Positions 17,437 to 26,829 are shown, counted from the stretch's first letter. The stretch is 64,000 nucleotides of DNA from JBKEDF01 sp047975325 (GCA_047975325.1 JBKEDF010000089.1:1-64000), one strand, 5' to 3'. Program-made: numbers and translations. Notes: generated by a model not told the origin, from the letters alone.

Positions 17437-18369
17437 TCATCCCTTGATTGCGGCGATATCCTCAGTCGTGCCAACCGTGCGCGTGGCGCTTTCCCTGGCG
17501 ATGCGCTTAATCATCCCGGAAAGTGCCTTACCGGCCCCGATTTCCCAGAATTCCGATACCCCGGCCCCAACCATCCATTCCACCGATTCACGCCAGCGCA
17601 CCGCACCGGTGACCTGCGCCACAAGCAGGGCCCGGATCCGGTCCGGCTCGGTCACCGCCTCGGCCCGAACATTGACAACAACGGGCACCGCAGGCGCGGA
17701 GATGACCACCTCGGCCAATGCATCGCCCATAACGGCAGCGGCGGGTTCCATCAGCGCACAATGAAACGGCGCGGAAACCGGCAAAAGCAGGGCGCGGCGA
17801 GCCCCCCGTGCCTTGGCCAGTTCCACGGCACGTTCCACAGCTTCCTTATGACCTGAAACAACCACCTGTGCCGGATCATTGTCATTTGCAGCCTGGCAGA
17901 CCTCCCCTTGCGCGGCCTCCGCCGCAACCTCGGAGGCGGTTTCAAAGTCCAGCCCCAGCAAGGCTGCCATGGCACCGACGCCTACCGGGACAGCCTCCTG
18001 CATTGCAGCCCCCCGGATCCGCAGCAGCCGCGCCGTATCGGCAAGGTTGATCGCCCCCGCCGCACAAAGCGCGGAATATTCCCCCAGGCTATGGCCCGCC
18101 ACGAAATCCGCCGTCCCCTCCAGCGGGATCCCTTCCGCCTCCAGCGCCCTGAGCGCGGCAATCGAGGTTGCCATCAACGCGGGCTGGGCATTCTGGGTCA
18201 GGGTCAATTCCGCTATATCCCCTTCCCAGATCAGTGCTGAAAGCTTTTCTTCCAGCGCATCATCCACCTCATCAAAGACGGCGCGCGCCGCCGGATAGGT
18301 CGTTGCAAGCGCCTGTCCCATGCCAATGGTTTGTGCCCCCTGTCCGGGAAAAACGAATGCGCGTGCCAT
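17437..18369 (-). CDS. fabD: Malonyl-CoA:ACP transacylase
   Basis: A 310-residue cytoplasmic enzyme that loads malonyl groups onto acyl carrier protein for fatty acid synthesis. The N-terminus MARAFVFPGQGAQTIGMG is diagnostic. The active-site serine is in VAGHSLGEYSALCAAG. The catalytic histidine lies in LPVSAPFHCALMEPA, and WEIGAGKALSGMIKRI is near the C-terminus. GGAGGG lies just before the ATG at 18369. A longer reading frame extends upstream but has no family similarity. In many bacteria fabG and acpP follow directly; here the next gene on the strand is kbl, so fabD stands alone. Confidence 0.96.
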   Translation of the reverse strand: MARAFVFPGQGAQTIGMGQALATTYPAARAVFDEVDDALEEKLSALIWEGDIAELTLTQNAQPALMATSIAALRALEAEGIPLEGTADFVAGHSLGEYSALCAAGAINLADTARLLRIRGAAMQEAVPVGVGAMAALLGLDFETASEVAAEAAQGEVCQAANDNDPAQVVVSGHKEAVERAVELAKARGARRALLLPVSAPFHCALMEPAAAVMGDALAEVVISAPAVPVVVNVRAEAVTEPDRIRALLVAQVTGAVRWRESVEWMVGAGVSEFWEIGAGKALSGMIKRIARESATRTVGTTEDIAAIKG

Positions 18370-18581
18370 CTGCCCTCCAAATGCTGTTTCCACCGGGAAT
18401 AGCCCAGCCCCCGGCGCCGTGCAATCACTCGCGGGGTCAGGGGTCGCTCCGCAGGCGCGGCCAAAGTGGCAACATCCGCCAAAAAACAGGCCATTCACGG
18501 GCAATCCCAACATTGGCGCCGATTGTCTCCGATACAATTTCGCGCTGGACCCTCCCCCTTGGCTGGGCCTAAGCCTTGGTC

Positions 18582-19811
18582 ATGACCGAAACCACCGCAA
18601 TTGCAGATCCCGACCGGCGGGCGCGCCGAAACGTGCTGGTGCTTGTCGCGGCGCAGGCCCTGCTTGGCGCCCAGATGCCGATGATCTTCACAATCGGCGG
18701 GCTGGCCGGGCAATCACTGGCAGCCAATCCCTGCTGGGCAACCCTGCCGATCTCCTTCATCGTGATCGGTTCGATGCTGTCGGCAACACCGCTTTCGGCA
18801 CTGATGCAACGCTATGGGCGACGCACGGGGTTCATGATCGGAACCTTCATGGGCGCGCTTGGTGCCGCGGTCGGGGCCTACGGGCTCATATCCTCGTCAT
18901 TTCCGATCTTTCTGGCCGGGGCCTTGATGACAGGCACGTATATGTCCGCTCAGGGTTTTTACCGCTTTGCCGCAGCCGATACCGCGTCGGAGGCATTTCG
19001 CCCCAAGGCGATTTCCTGGGTGATGGCTGGCGGACTTCTTTCCGCAGTGATCGGCCCGCAACTGGTGAAGGTGACGGCGCAATCCATGGTGGTGCCGTTT
19101 CTGGGAACCTATCTGGCGGTTATCGCGCTCAACCTGGTGGGCCCGTTCCTGTTTTTGTTCCTGAAAATTCCCCACCCCGCCCCCCCGAAACAGGGAACCC
19201 CCCTGGGACGCAGCCGGTGGGAATTGATTCGTACCCCGCGTATTGCGGTGGCCGTAATCTGTGCGGCCGTTTCCTATGCATTGATGAACCTGGTCATGAC
19301 CTCCTCCCCCCTGGCGGTTGTCGGCTGCGGCTTTGAGACTTCCGATGCGGCAGATGTCGTCTCGGGCCATGTCCTGGCCATGTATGGGCCTTCGTTTTTT
19401 ACCGGTCATCTGATCGCACGTTTCGGGGTGGAAAAGATCGTCGCGACGGGCCTTGCCATTCTGGCCGCGGCCGGGGCGGTGGCCCTTTCACGCGTGGCGC
19501 TTTCCAACTTCTTCATCGCGCTGGCATTGTTGGGGGTTGGTTGGAATTTCGGTTTCATCGGCGCCACAACCATGCTTGCCGCAGCCCATGCTCCGGAAGA
19601 ACGCGGCCGGGTCCAGGGGTTGAACGATCTTCTGGTCTTCGGCGCGGTAACGCTCGCCTCCCTTTCTTCGGGCGGTCTGATGAATTGTTCGGGAAGTTCA
19701 GTTCAGGCGGGCTGGCAGGCCGTCAATATCGCGATGGCCCCTTTCCTGATCCTTGCCGGCGGCGCATTGATCTGGCTTGTCCTGCGTCCGAAAGAACAAT
19801 CCTCCGCCTGA
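18582..19811 (+). CDS. MFS transporter
   Basis: A 409-residue inner-membrane protein with about 12 hydrophobic segments (for example VLVLVAAQALLGAQMPMIF, then MLSATPLSALMQRYGRRTGF with a modified MFS loop motif). The second half contains LLGVGWNFGFIGATTMLAAAHAPEERGRVQG, a pattern seen in a broad group of MFS proteins without known substrate. It is divergent from fabD (212 bases between) and convergent with the transglycosylase gene. The ATG at 18582 is chosen over a TTG two codons upstream. The substrate is unknown. Confidence 0.85.
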   Translation: MTETTAIADPDRRARRNVLVLVAAQALLGAQMPMIFTIGGLAGQSLAANPCWATLPISFIVIGSMLSATPLSALMQRYGRRTGFMIGTFMGALGAAVGAYGLISSSFPIFLAGALMTGTYMSAQGFYRFAAADTASEAFRPKAISWVMAGGLLSAVIGPQLVKVTAQSMVVPFLGTYLAVIALNLVGPFLFLFLKIPHPAPPKQGTPLGRSRWELIRTPRIAVAVICAAVSYALMNLVMTSSPLAVVGCGFETSDAADVVSGHVLAMYGPSFFTGHLIARFGVEKIVATGLAILAAAGAVALSRVALSNFFIALALLGVGWNFGFIGATTMLAAAHAPEERGRVQGLNDLLVFGAVTLASLSSGGLMNCSGSSVQAGWQAVNIAMAPFLILAGGALIWLVLRPKEQSSA

Positions 19812-19894
19812 GCCTGATCTTCGTCCTGACCTTGCGGAGCGCAGCCAGGGGGCTGCGCAAGCCTTTCCCCTCGCCGGTCCCGGACGGGCCCGGC

Positions 19895-21139
19895 TCAGCC
19901 ACCCAGTCGGCGCAGCAGATCAAGCGAAGGCTCACCGGTTTCGGTAAGCCCCTGCCGGCGCTGATAGGCGGAGATTGCCGAACGGGTCTTGGACCCGATC
20001 ACGCCATCGGATCCTTCGGTGTCGTATCCCGCAGCCGTAAGCCGGGATTGCAGCGCCTTGCGATCCTCTATCCGCATGCCATAGCGATCCGGCGGAAAAT
20101 TGCCTTGAATGGCCGATTTTCCTGCCAGACGATCCGAGAGATGGCCAACCCCGATCACGTAGTTTTCCGAATTGTTATAGCGGGTGATGACCGTAAAATT
20201 GCGAAAGACCATGAAGGCAGGGCCCCGCGCACCCATCGGGATCAGGACCGACGCGGCGCCATGATCGGGCACATGCCCGCCACTCATGTCCCGCACGCCC
20301 ATCGCGGCCCAATCCGCCGGGCTTCGGGTGGTGCCACGCCCGGCAAGGCCGGTATTGAATCCATCCGGCAGGCGCACCTCCACCCCCCAGGGCTGACCCC
20401 GACGCCATCCCGAGCGGGAAAGATAGGCCGCGGCAGAGGCAAGTGCATCCGTCGGATCATCGGACCAGATATCACGGCGGCCATCGCCATTGAAATCGAC
20501 CGCATAGGCCAGAAAGGAGGTCGGGATGAACTGCGTATGCCCCATCGCGCCTGCCCAGCTTCCGGTCATCCGTTCGGGGGTGATATCGCCCCTTTGCAGG
20601 ATCTTGAGCGCTGCCGTCAGCTGGCTTTCGAAAAACTTGCCCCGCCGCCCGTCATAGGCAAGCGTTGCCAGGGCGGAAACCACCGGCACCGTCCCGCGAC
20701 GCTCGCCGTAAAAGCTTTCCAATCCCCAGATTGCCGTCACGACATTGCCCTCAACGCCATAACGCGCCTCGATGGCATTCAGCGTGGCACCATGCCGCGC
20801 AAGGGCCGCGCGCCCCATGCCGATACGTTCATCCGAGGCGACAATGGCCAGATAATCCAGCAAGGTCCGGGTGAATTCGGTCTGGTTTATGTCCCGTTCG
20901 ACCACACCGGGCAGGAAACCGATATCGCGAAAGGCGCGATCCAGCGTTGCAGCGGAGATCCCACTGGCCGAGGCCCGGTCACGATAGGCGGCAACCCAGG
21001 CATCGAAACCGGAATTTGGTGCAGCGGCAAAACTCTGGCTCTGACGGGACGCCAGGATCGGCATGGCCCCACCGCCCTGACAGGCGGACAGGCCAAGGGC
21101 GGAAAGACCGAAGGTAAAATTACGACGCGATAGGGTCAT
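19895..21139 (-). CDS. Lytic murein transglycosylase, MltB-type, with peptidoglycan-binding domain
   Basis: A 414-residue enzyme cleaving the MurNAc-GlcNAc bond of peptidoglycan. The N-terminus TLSRRNFTFGLSALGLSACQ has a twin-arginine motif followed by a lipobox (LSAC), so it may be a Tat-exported lipoprotein. The SLT_2 domain spans about residues 45-335, with the catalytic glutamate in VTAIWGLESFYGE and the MGHTQFIPTSFLAYAVDFNG motif. The C-terminus is a PG_binding_1 domain (LTAAGYDTEGSDGVIGSKTR). Start at 21139 is preferred because AGAGGA lies 8 bases upstream; an ATG three codons earlier overlaps that site. A paralogue lies at 33647-34825. Confidence 0.92.
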   Translation of the reverse strand: MTLSRRNFTFGLSALGLSACQGGGAMPILASRQSQSFAAAPNSGFDAWVAAYRDRASASGISAATLDRAFRDIGFLPGVVERDINQTEFTRTLLDYLAIVASDERIGMGRAALARHGATLNAIEARYGVEGNVVTAIWGLESFYGERRGTVPVVSALATLAYDGRRGKFFESQLTAALKILQRGDITPERMTGSWAGAMGHTQFIPTSFLAYAVDFNGDGRRDIWSDDPTDALASAAAYLSRSGWRRGQPWGVEVRLPDGFNTGLAGRGTTRSPADWAAMGVRDMSGGHVPDHGAASVLIPMGARGPAFMVFRNFTVITRYNNSENYVIGVGHLSDRLAGKSAIQGNFPPDRYGMRIEDRKALQSRLTAAGYDTEGSDGVIGSKTRSAISAYQRRQGLTETGEPSLDLLRRLGG

Positions 21140-21219
21140 GCTGCTCATCCTCTCTGCGGAGTTTGCTGCAGCCTAGCCGAAACCGCGCAGCCGCAAAAGG
21201 CCCTGCGCGGGAAGCCGCC

Positions 21220-21990
21220 TTACCAGCGCCCGGTGATGGCGGCCCGTGCCAGGGCGAACCGGCGGGAAAATTCGGATGACCCGAGCATCCCGGCCGCAAC
21301 CCTGCCCGGGGCACGGGCCGCCCGGTGCAGAACCGGCCCGGCCAGACAGGCCGAAAGTATCGCCGCATTTGCCCGGCCCAGACTGCGCTGCCCCGCCCGG
21401 GCCGCCATGAACCGTTCAAGCCCACGCTCCGCCAGCGCCGCCACTGCCTGCGGCCGTCCATCAACCAGCGGGATCCTTCCCCGCGCCTCAAGTTCCGGCA
21501 CCGCCTGCAAAAACCCCGCCAGGCCAACCGCCCAGCCTGCAGCCCGGGCAACGGCTTCCGTTTCCGGCCCGGCCCCGACAAGCCGTATCGCCAGCCAGAA
21601 AAGCCCGGCGCCGGTATCTTCGATATAGGTGTCAAAACCCGCCTGATCCTCAAACGGATCGCGATAGATGTCCCAGCGGCGCGCCACGATCAGCCTGCCC
21701 AGCACATCACCGGGCAGGTTCCGGGCCGCGATCAGCCGGGCCATCGGCCCCATGACCTCATGCGCGGGCGGCGTTTCACCGCGCAGCGCGCCTACCACCG
21801 CAGCGCACCACCCCCGCAGGCGCATCTCCGCAATCATAGGTTCACGGCTGGCCCAGGGAGCACGGGCGACCTCCAGATTGAAGGCAAAAAGCGTGAACAG
21901 ATCGGCGCGCATCTCTGCGGGCGCTGCCATGACGGCGGCGAAACGCGCGGGATCGGCGCGCTGGACAAGGGCGGCGCAGGCCTCGCTCAC
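21220..21990 (-). CDS. Squalene/phytoene synthase family protein, possibly NDUFAF6-like
   Basis: A 256-residue all-helical protein with a GTG start. Segments such as LFTLFAFNLEVARAPW and IAEMRLRGWCAAVVGAL match the squalene/phytoene synthase fold. The two aspartate-rich DxxxD motifs of active prenyl synthases are not both visible (DTYIEDTGAGLFWL is the only recognisable one). This favours the alphaproteobacterial group related to the mitochondrial complex I assembly factor NDUFAF6 rather than a carotenoid enzyme. No crt genes are nearby. It follows cimA by 22 bases on the same strand, so it probably belongs to the cysS-cimA transcription unit. Confidence 0.8.
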   Translation of the reverse strand: MSEACAALVQRADPARFAAVMAAPAEMRADLFTLFAFNLEVARAPWASREPMIAEMRLRGWCAAVVGALRGETPPAHEVMGPMARLIAARNLPGDVLGRLIVARRWDIYRDPFEDQAGFDTYIEDTGAGLFWLAIRLVGAGPETEAVARAAGWAVGLAGFLQAVPELEARGRIPLVDGRPQAVAALAERGLERFMAARAGQRSLGRANAAILSACLAGPVLHRAARAPGRVAAGMLGSSEFSRRFALARAAITGRW

Positions 21991-22012
21991 GCAGGTGCCA
22001 CAACAAACGGTT

Positions 22013-23635
22013 TCATTCCGGTGTCACCCCGTCACGAACCAGTTTCCAGTTGATCGCATCAAGCAATGCCTCAAAGCTTGCATCGACTATATTCGGACTG
22101 ACCCCCACCGTGGACCAGCGCCGCCCGAGATTGTCTTCGCTATCGATGATCACGCGGGTTACGGCTTCGGTGCCGCCCTGGGTGATGCGCACCTTGAAAT
22201 CCACCAGCCGCAGATCATCAATGACCGCCTGATAGGGGCCAAGATCCTTGGCCAGGGCCTTGGCAAGCGCATTGACGGGTCCGCGATCCGTTCCGTTTTC
22301 ATCCATGGATTCGGAAACCGAAAGCATCTTCTGATCGCCGATTTTCACGACCACGACTGCCTCGGACAGGCTGACCACCCGGTTATACTTGTTCTTGCGG
22401 CGTTCCACCGTGACGCGATAACGCTTGACCTCAAAGAAATCCGGCATGAGGCCCAGTTCGCGCCGGGCCAGCAATTCGAACGAGGCCTGCGCCCCGTCAT
22501 AGGCATAGCCGTCATCCTCGCGCCGCTTGATTTCCTCCAGGATGGAAGAAAGGCGGGGATCCTTCGCCTCCACCTCCAGACCGGCTTCGGACAGGCGTGC
22601 GCGCAGATTCGACTGCCCCGCCTGATTGGACATCGGGATGATGCGCGCATTTCCAACCAGCGCAGGTTCAACATGTTCATAGGTCGAAGGATCCTTGAGG
22701 ATCGCACTGGCATGAAGCCCCGCCTTATGGGCAAAAGCCGAGGCCCCGATATAGGGGGAGGCGCGGTTGGGCACCCGATTCAGGATGTCATCCAGCATCC
22801 GCGACAATCGCAGCAGACCCTTGAGTCCTTCCCGTGTAACACCGGTTTCATAGCGGCTGGCATAGGGTTCCTTCAAAAGCAGTGTCGGGATCAGCGTAAC
22901 CAGATTGGCATTGCCGCAACGTTCCCCCAAACCGTTAAGCGTCCCCTGCACCTGCCGCGCACCCGCATCGATGGCGGCAAGCGAACCTGCCACCGCATTT
23001 CCCGTATCATCATGGCAGTGAATGCCAAGCTGGCTGCCGGGGATTCCCGCCGCAATCACCTCTGCGGTGATCCGGCCGATTTCGGCGGGCAATGTGCCAC
23101 CATTGGTATCGCAAAGCACCACCCAGCGCGCGCCCGCATCAAGCGCCGCATGCAAACAGGACAGGGCATAATCCCTGTCCGCCTTGTAACCATCGAAAAA
23201 ATGTTCCGCGTCAAAAAGCGCCTCACGCCCCTTCGCCACCAGATGCGCAACGGAGGCCTTGATCGCATCGCGGTTTTCGTCAAGCGTCACGCCAAGCGCG
23301 GTGGTGACATGAAAGACATGGGATTTACCGACAAGGCAGACAGCCGACGTATCAGCATCCAGAACCGCAGCCAGAACGTCGTCATTTTCCGCAGAGCGGC
23401 CAACCCGTTTGGTCATGCCAAAGGCCGTCATCGTTGCGCGGGTTTCAGGCGCCACACGGAAAAATTCGCTATCGGTCGGATTCGCGCCGGGCCAGCCGCC
23501 TTCGATCTGGTCAATACCCAGGGCATCAAGGCCCAGCGCGATCTGCCGTTTTTCAGCGGCCGAGAATTGCACTCCCTGCGTCTGCTGGCCGTCGCGCAAG
23601 GTGGTGTCGAAAAGGTAAAGGCGCTCGCGGCTCAT
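22013..23635 (-). CDS. cimA: (R)-citramalate synthase
   Basis: A 540-residue enzyme condensing pyruvate and acetyl-CoA to citramalate, opening a threonine-independent route to 2-oxobutyrate and isoleucine. The N-terminal HMGL-like barrel has LFDTTLRDGQQTQGVQFS and GIHCHDDTGNAVAGSLAAID. The C-terminal LeuA dimerisation/regulatory domain includes LEVEAKDPRLSSI and later VRITQGGTEAVTRVIID. Length and motifs fit the long CimA class better than LeuA. The gene overlaps cysS by four bases. Together with ilvD at 43837-45573 the window encodes two enzymes leading to isoleucine. Confidence 0.92.
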   Translation of the reverse strand: MSRERLYLFDTTLRDGQQTQGVQFSAAEKRQIALGLDALGIDQIEGGWPGANPTDSEFFRVAPETRATMTAFGMTKRVGRSAENDDVLAAVLDADTSAVCLVGKSHVFHVTTALGVTLDENRDAIKASVAHLVAKGREALFDAEHFFDGYKADRDYALSCLHAALDAGARWVVLCDTNGGTLPAEIGRITAEVIAAGIPGSQLGIHCHDDTGNAVAGSLAAIDAGARQVQGTLNGLGERCGNANLVTLIPTLLLKEPYASRYETGVTREGLKGLLRLSRMLDDILNRVPNRASPYIGASAFAHKAGLHASAILKDPSTYEHVEPALVGNARIIPMSNQAGQSNLRARLSEAGLEVEAKDPRLSSILEEIKRREDDGYAYDGAQASFELLARRELGLMPDFFEVKRYRVTVERRKNKYNRVVSLSEAVVVVKIGDQKMLSVSESMDENGTDRGPVNALAKALAKDLGPYQAVIDDLRLVDFKVRITQGGTEAVTRVIIDSEDNLGRRWSTVGVSPNIVDASFEALLDAINWKLVRDGVTPE

Positions 23636-25083
23636 ATCAGCACCTCCAGTTTTTCGGGATCGAAACCCGGCATCGGAATCAATTCGATACCTTGCCTGGA
23701 CATCCGAACTTCAAGGCCGGCATCAATCAGCGCCGCCTTCATCGCATCGAGACCGGTAAAATCCTTGGTCTGCATGGCTTCAGCACGCAAGGCAGTCAGT
23801 TTGTCGCGCAAGCCCGAAAGATCGATCATTCCCGCATAGCGTGTTGCGGAGTTGTCTATTGCCCAGTCAGGAACAGGCCAGAAACCCAGAAACCTGAGGT
23901 CATGGGCCAGTTGCTGTCCCGATGGTCCGCCACGCAATTCATTTTCGGCCCGGTTTGCCAGTTGATCAAGATGCGTCAGTGCGGCATGGGTATTCAGGTC
24001 ATCGGAAAAAGCCTTGATGATCTCCGGGCTGACACGATTGGGATCGGCCAGTTCCTCCTTGGCAAAGTCACGCACGAACCGAAAATACCTTGTCAGTTTA
24101 TGCCGGGCCTCCAGACGGCGTTTTTCGGTCCAGTCCATCGGTTTTCGGTAATGGGTGGACAGCATTACGAAACGGATCACCTCACCCGGGATGCCTTGCT
24201 CCAGCAGGTCGTGCACGGTAAAGAAATTGCCAAGCGATTTTGACATCTTCCCGCCTTCGACCTGCAGCATTTCATTATGCATCCAGACCTTCGCAAAACC
24301 ACCATGGGGATGGGCGCAACGGCTTTGGGCGAGTTCGTTTTCATGATGCGGAAATTGCAGATCAAGCCCACCACCATGGATGTCAAAGCTTTCGCCCAGG
24401 AGTTCGTGGCTCATGGCGGAACATTCGATATGCCAGCCCGGCCTTCCCCGGCCCCACGGGCTGTCCCAGCCCGGCAGATCGATATCCGAAGGCTTCCAAA
24501 GTACGAAATCCATCGGATCTTCCTTGAAAGGCGCAACTTCAACCCGCGCGCCTGCGATCATGTCATCGACCGACCGTCCCGAAAGCGTGCCATAGTCGCG
24601 GTAACTCCGTACCCGAAACAGCACATGACCTTGCTTTTCATAGGCATGGCCCCCCGCAATCAACCCCTCGATCATCGCAATCATCGCGCCGATCCATTCC
24701 GTCGCGCGCGGCTCCTTTGTCGGGCGAAGCGCACCGATGGCATCCATATCGGCGTGATACCAGGCAATGGTTTCCCCGGTCCGTTCCCGGATCAGATCTT
24801 CCAGGCTTTCAGGGCGGCCTGCCGCCTTGCGCCGCTGTGCCTCGGCATTGATCTTGTCATCCACATCCGTGAAGTTGCGCACATAGGTTACATGATCAGC
24901 CCCATAGACATGGCGCATCAGCCGAAAGAGCGTGTCAAACACCACCACCGGGCGCGCATTGCCCAGATGCGCCCGATCATAAACGGTGGGACCGCAAACA
25001 TAGATCCTCACATTGTCCGCATCGAGGGGGATAAACTCCTCCTTCCGGCGGGTCAGTGAATTATGCAGGCGGATCCTTGTCAT
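23632..25083 (-). CDS. cysS: Cysteinyl-tRNA synthetase
   Basis: A 483-residue class I synthetase charging tRNA-Cys. The HIGH-like motif is in VYDRAHLGNARPVV, after the first zinc ligand in YVCGPTVYD. Other zinc-site residues lie around WHIECSAMSHELLG. The KMSKS loop is VEGGKMSKSLGNFFTVHD. Length and order are standard for bacterial CysRS. It is first in a minus-strand run with cimA, which overlaps it by four bases. A 278-base gap upstream separates it from the divergent TPM-domain gene and must hold its promoter. Identity is secure. Confidence 0.97.
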   Translation of the reverse strand: MTRIRLHNSLTRRKEEFIPLDADNVRIYVCGPTVYDRAHLGNARPVVVFDTLFRLMRHVYGADHVTYVRNFTDVDDKINAEAQRRKAAGRPESLEDLIRERTGETIAWYHADMDAIGALRPTKEPRATEWIGAMIAMIEGLIAGGHAYEKQGHVLFRVRSYRDYGTLSGRSVDDMIAGARVEVAPFKEDPMDFVLWKPSDIDLPGWDSPWGRGRPGWHIECSAMSHELLGESFDIHGGGLDLQFPHHENELAQSRCAHPHGGFAKVWMHNEMLQVEGGKMSKSLGNFFTVHDLLEQGIPGEVIRFVMLSTHYRKPMDWTEKRRLEARHKLTRYFRFVRDFAKEELADPNRVSPEIIKAFSDDLNTHAALTHLDQLANRAENELRGGPSGQQLAHDLRFLGFWPVPDWAIDNSATRYAGMIDLSGLRDKLTALRAEAMQTKDFTGLDAMKAALIDAGLEVRMSRQGIELIPMPGFDPEKLEVLI

Positions 25084-25361
25084 CTCTCTTCCTCAAAACG
25101 GCACGGCCCCGGCGCGGGCTTACCGATTTTCGTCTGGGTTGGAAAACGAAAAGAAGGGCGCCCGCGACCGATGGTCAGCAGGTAATACAGCAAATGCCGA
25201 TAATGCCCTTGTGTATCATGCCCCTGTCTTACGCGCTTCGCGCGGTCGCGCCAAGCAGTTTTCGTGTCAAGAAAGGCGCAGGCGGCAACAGGTTGCCTGT
25301 TTGACCGGCCCCCTGAAAATGGCACAGTCTGGGCCAACCCCAATGTGAGTCGACAGACCCG

Positions 25362-26285
25362 ATGATGATACGCCTGCTGGCCTTCCTGATTTTCCTGCCC
25401 GTTGCCGCATGGGCACAAGACTATCCCACGCCACTTTCGGACAAGGTGAATGATTATGCAGATCTGATCCCCCCCGAGGCGGAAGCCCGGATCGAAACCA
25501 TGCTGCAACAGGCCCGGGATGAAACCGGTGTTCATATCGTCATGGTCACGATCGAACGTCAGCGGGATTACGGCGGCACTGGGCGTTTTGCCGATTTTGC
25601 AACCGGCTGGTTCAATGCCTGGGGGATCGGTGACGCAACCCGCAATGATGGTGTGCTGATCCTTGTTGCCCGCAATGATCACGAGGCGAGGATCATTCTG
25701 GGCGAGGGGTTTGACGTGATCTGGGACAACCGCGCACAAAGGGTGATTGACCGCACCATGCTGCCCGCCTTTCGGGCGGATGACTATGCGCGCGGCCTTG
25801 AGGAAGGCGCTGCCTCCGCCATTGAAACCCTTGTCCGGCCCTTTGTGGCCAATAGCACCGAAGCTACAAATGACAGCAAGGATAATTCGGCCAGAACGGA
25901 CATGCTGGCCATTGGCTCCTTCCTGGCCATATTCGGCGCGATCGTATGGTGGAACAAAAGGCGCAAGGCCCGAAAAAGCCTGACGCAAAAGAAAATCCCC
26001 TGCCCCAATTGCGGGCATTCTCCGATGGATATGACGGTGGCGGTCCTGCTCGCCCCGGGTGATACCGATCCGGGCAGGAACCGCCGCACGGATCAATGCC
26101 CCGAATGCGGACATGACAAGGTGACGGAATATGTCGTGGCCTCACGGGCCATGCAGGGGTATGACCGAAACCGTGAAACACGGCCCGGAAGAAATGCCGC
26201 CACCCCGGGGCGCGCCTCAAAATCACGTTCATCGGGGTTCGGCGGCGGGCGATCCTCCGGAGGGGGTGCTTCGGGCCGCTGGTAG
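25362..26285 (+). CDS. TPM-domain membrane protein (YgcG-like) with zinc ribbon and Gly/Ser tail
   Basis: A 307-residue protein. Signal peptide MMIRLLAFLIFLPVAAWAQ. The TPM domain is at about 20-165, with PLSDKVNDYADLIPPEAEAR, VIDRTMLPAFRADDYARGL and GVLILVARNDHEARI. A membrane segment near 182-202 (DMLAIGSFLAIFGAIVWW) is followed by basic residues. Then come two CxxC pairs, CPNCGHSP and CPECGHDK, which form a likely zinc ribbon. The C-terminus is Gly/Ser-rich (GFGGGRSSGGGASGRW), as in YgcG proteins. The membrane segment places the TPM domain in the periplasm and the zinc ribbon in the cytoplasm. The role is unknown; TPM proteins have been linked to photosystem or membrane-protein quality control. 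Confidence 0.85.
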   Translation: MMIRLLAFLIFLPVAAWAQDYPTPLSDKVNDYADLIPPEAEARIETMLQQARDETGVHIVMVTIERQRDYGGTGRFADFATGWFNAWGIGDATRNDGVLILVARNDHEARIILGEGFDVIWDNRAQRVIDRTMLPAFRADDYARGLEEGAASAIETLVRPFVANSTEATNDSKDNSARTDMLAIGSFLAIFGAIVWWNKRRKARKSLTQKKIPCPNCGHSPMDMTVAVLLAPGDTDPGRNRRTDQCPECGHDKVTEYVVASRAMQGYDRNRETRPGRNAATPGRASKSRSSGFGGGRSSGGGASGRW

Positions 26286-26360
26286 GCCGGAACGCCACCG
26301 GGATCTTTCATGGCAAGCCCCAAAACTTGCCCGACAATCCGGGCTGGCCCTGTCGGTCTT

Positions 26361-26819
26361 TCACCCGAAGGCAGTCAGCGCCAGACAGGCCAGGATCATG
26401 GAAACCGGCAGGAGCCGGAAGCGCATCCACCAGCGCGGCGCAACGCCCCAGCGCCAGAAGCTCCAGTCCAGCACAAGAAGCGCCACGAAACCGGCCATCA
26501 GGTTGATCGATGCCGAAACCGGCCCACCGCCAACCATCACAAAGGCCCAGACGGCAGGGATCAATGCCAAAAGACTACCGATGACAGAGCCCCGCCCGGC
26601 CCGGCTGGCAAAGGTCCAGAGAATCCCGGATTGAAAGGCCAGCACGACAGTCCCCCAGGTCAGGCCAATATATGGGCCAATGAAACGCGCCCCAAGAAAG
26701 TGACTGCCCAACGCGGCTGCATCTTCGTCAAGCTGGGTCAGCGCACCCCACAGGAAGGGCAGCACCATCAAAACGCCTGCTATCTGCGCCACGCGCGGCA
26801 GCTTTGCCATCGTCGCCAT
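26361..26819 (-). CDS. DUF3429 family membrane protein
   Basis: A 152-residue protein with about five hydrophobic segments, for example VAQIAGVLMVLPFLWGALTQ and YIGLTWGTVVLAFQSGILWTF, the latter matching the DUF3429 family. It begins ten bases after the ispH stop on the same strand, so it is probably cotranscribed with ispH. Two ATGs three codons apart (26819 and 26810) are both possible starts. The function of the family is unknown. Confidence 0.75.
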   Translation of the reverse strand: MATMAKLPRVAQIAGVLMVLPFLWGALTQLDEDAAALGSHFLGARFIGPYIGLTWGTVVLAFQSGILWTFASRAGRGSVIGSLLALIPAVWAFVMVGGGPVSASINLMAGFVALLVLDWSFWRWGVAPRWWMRFRLLPVSMILACLALTAFG

Positions 26820-26829
26820 CGCCCGGGCT

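Noticed and set aside
25124..25155. Inverted repeat TTTTCGT-N12-ACGAAAA upstream of cysS
   Set aside because: Short arms and a long gap; not convincing as an operator without conservation data.
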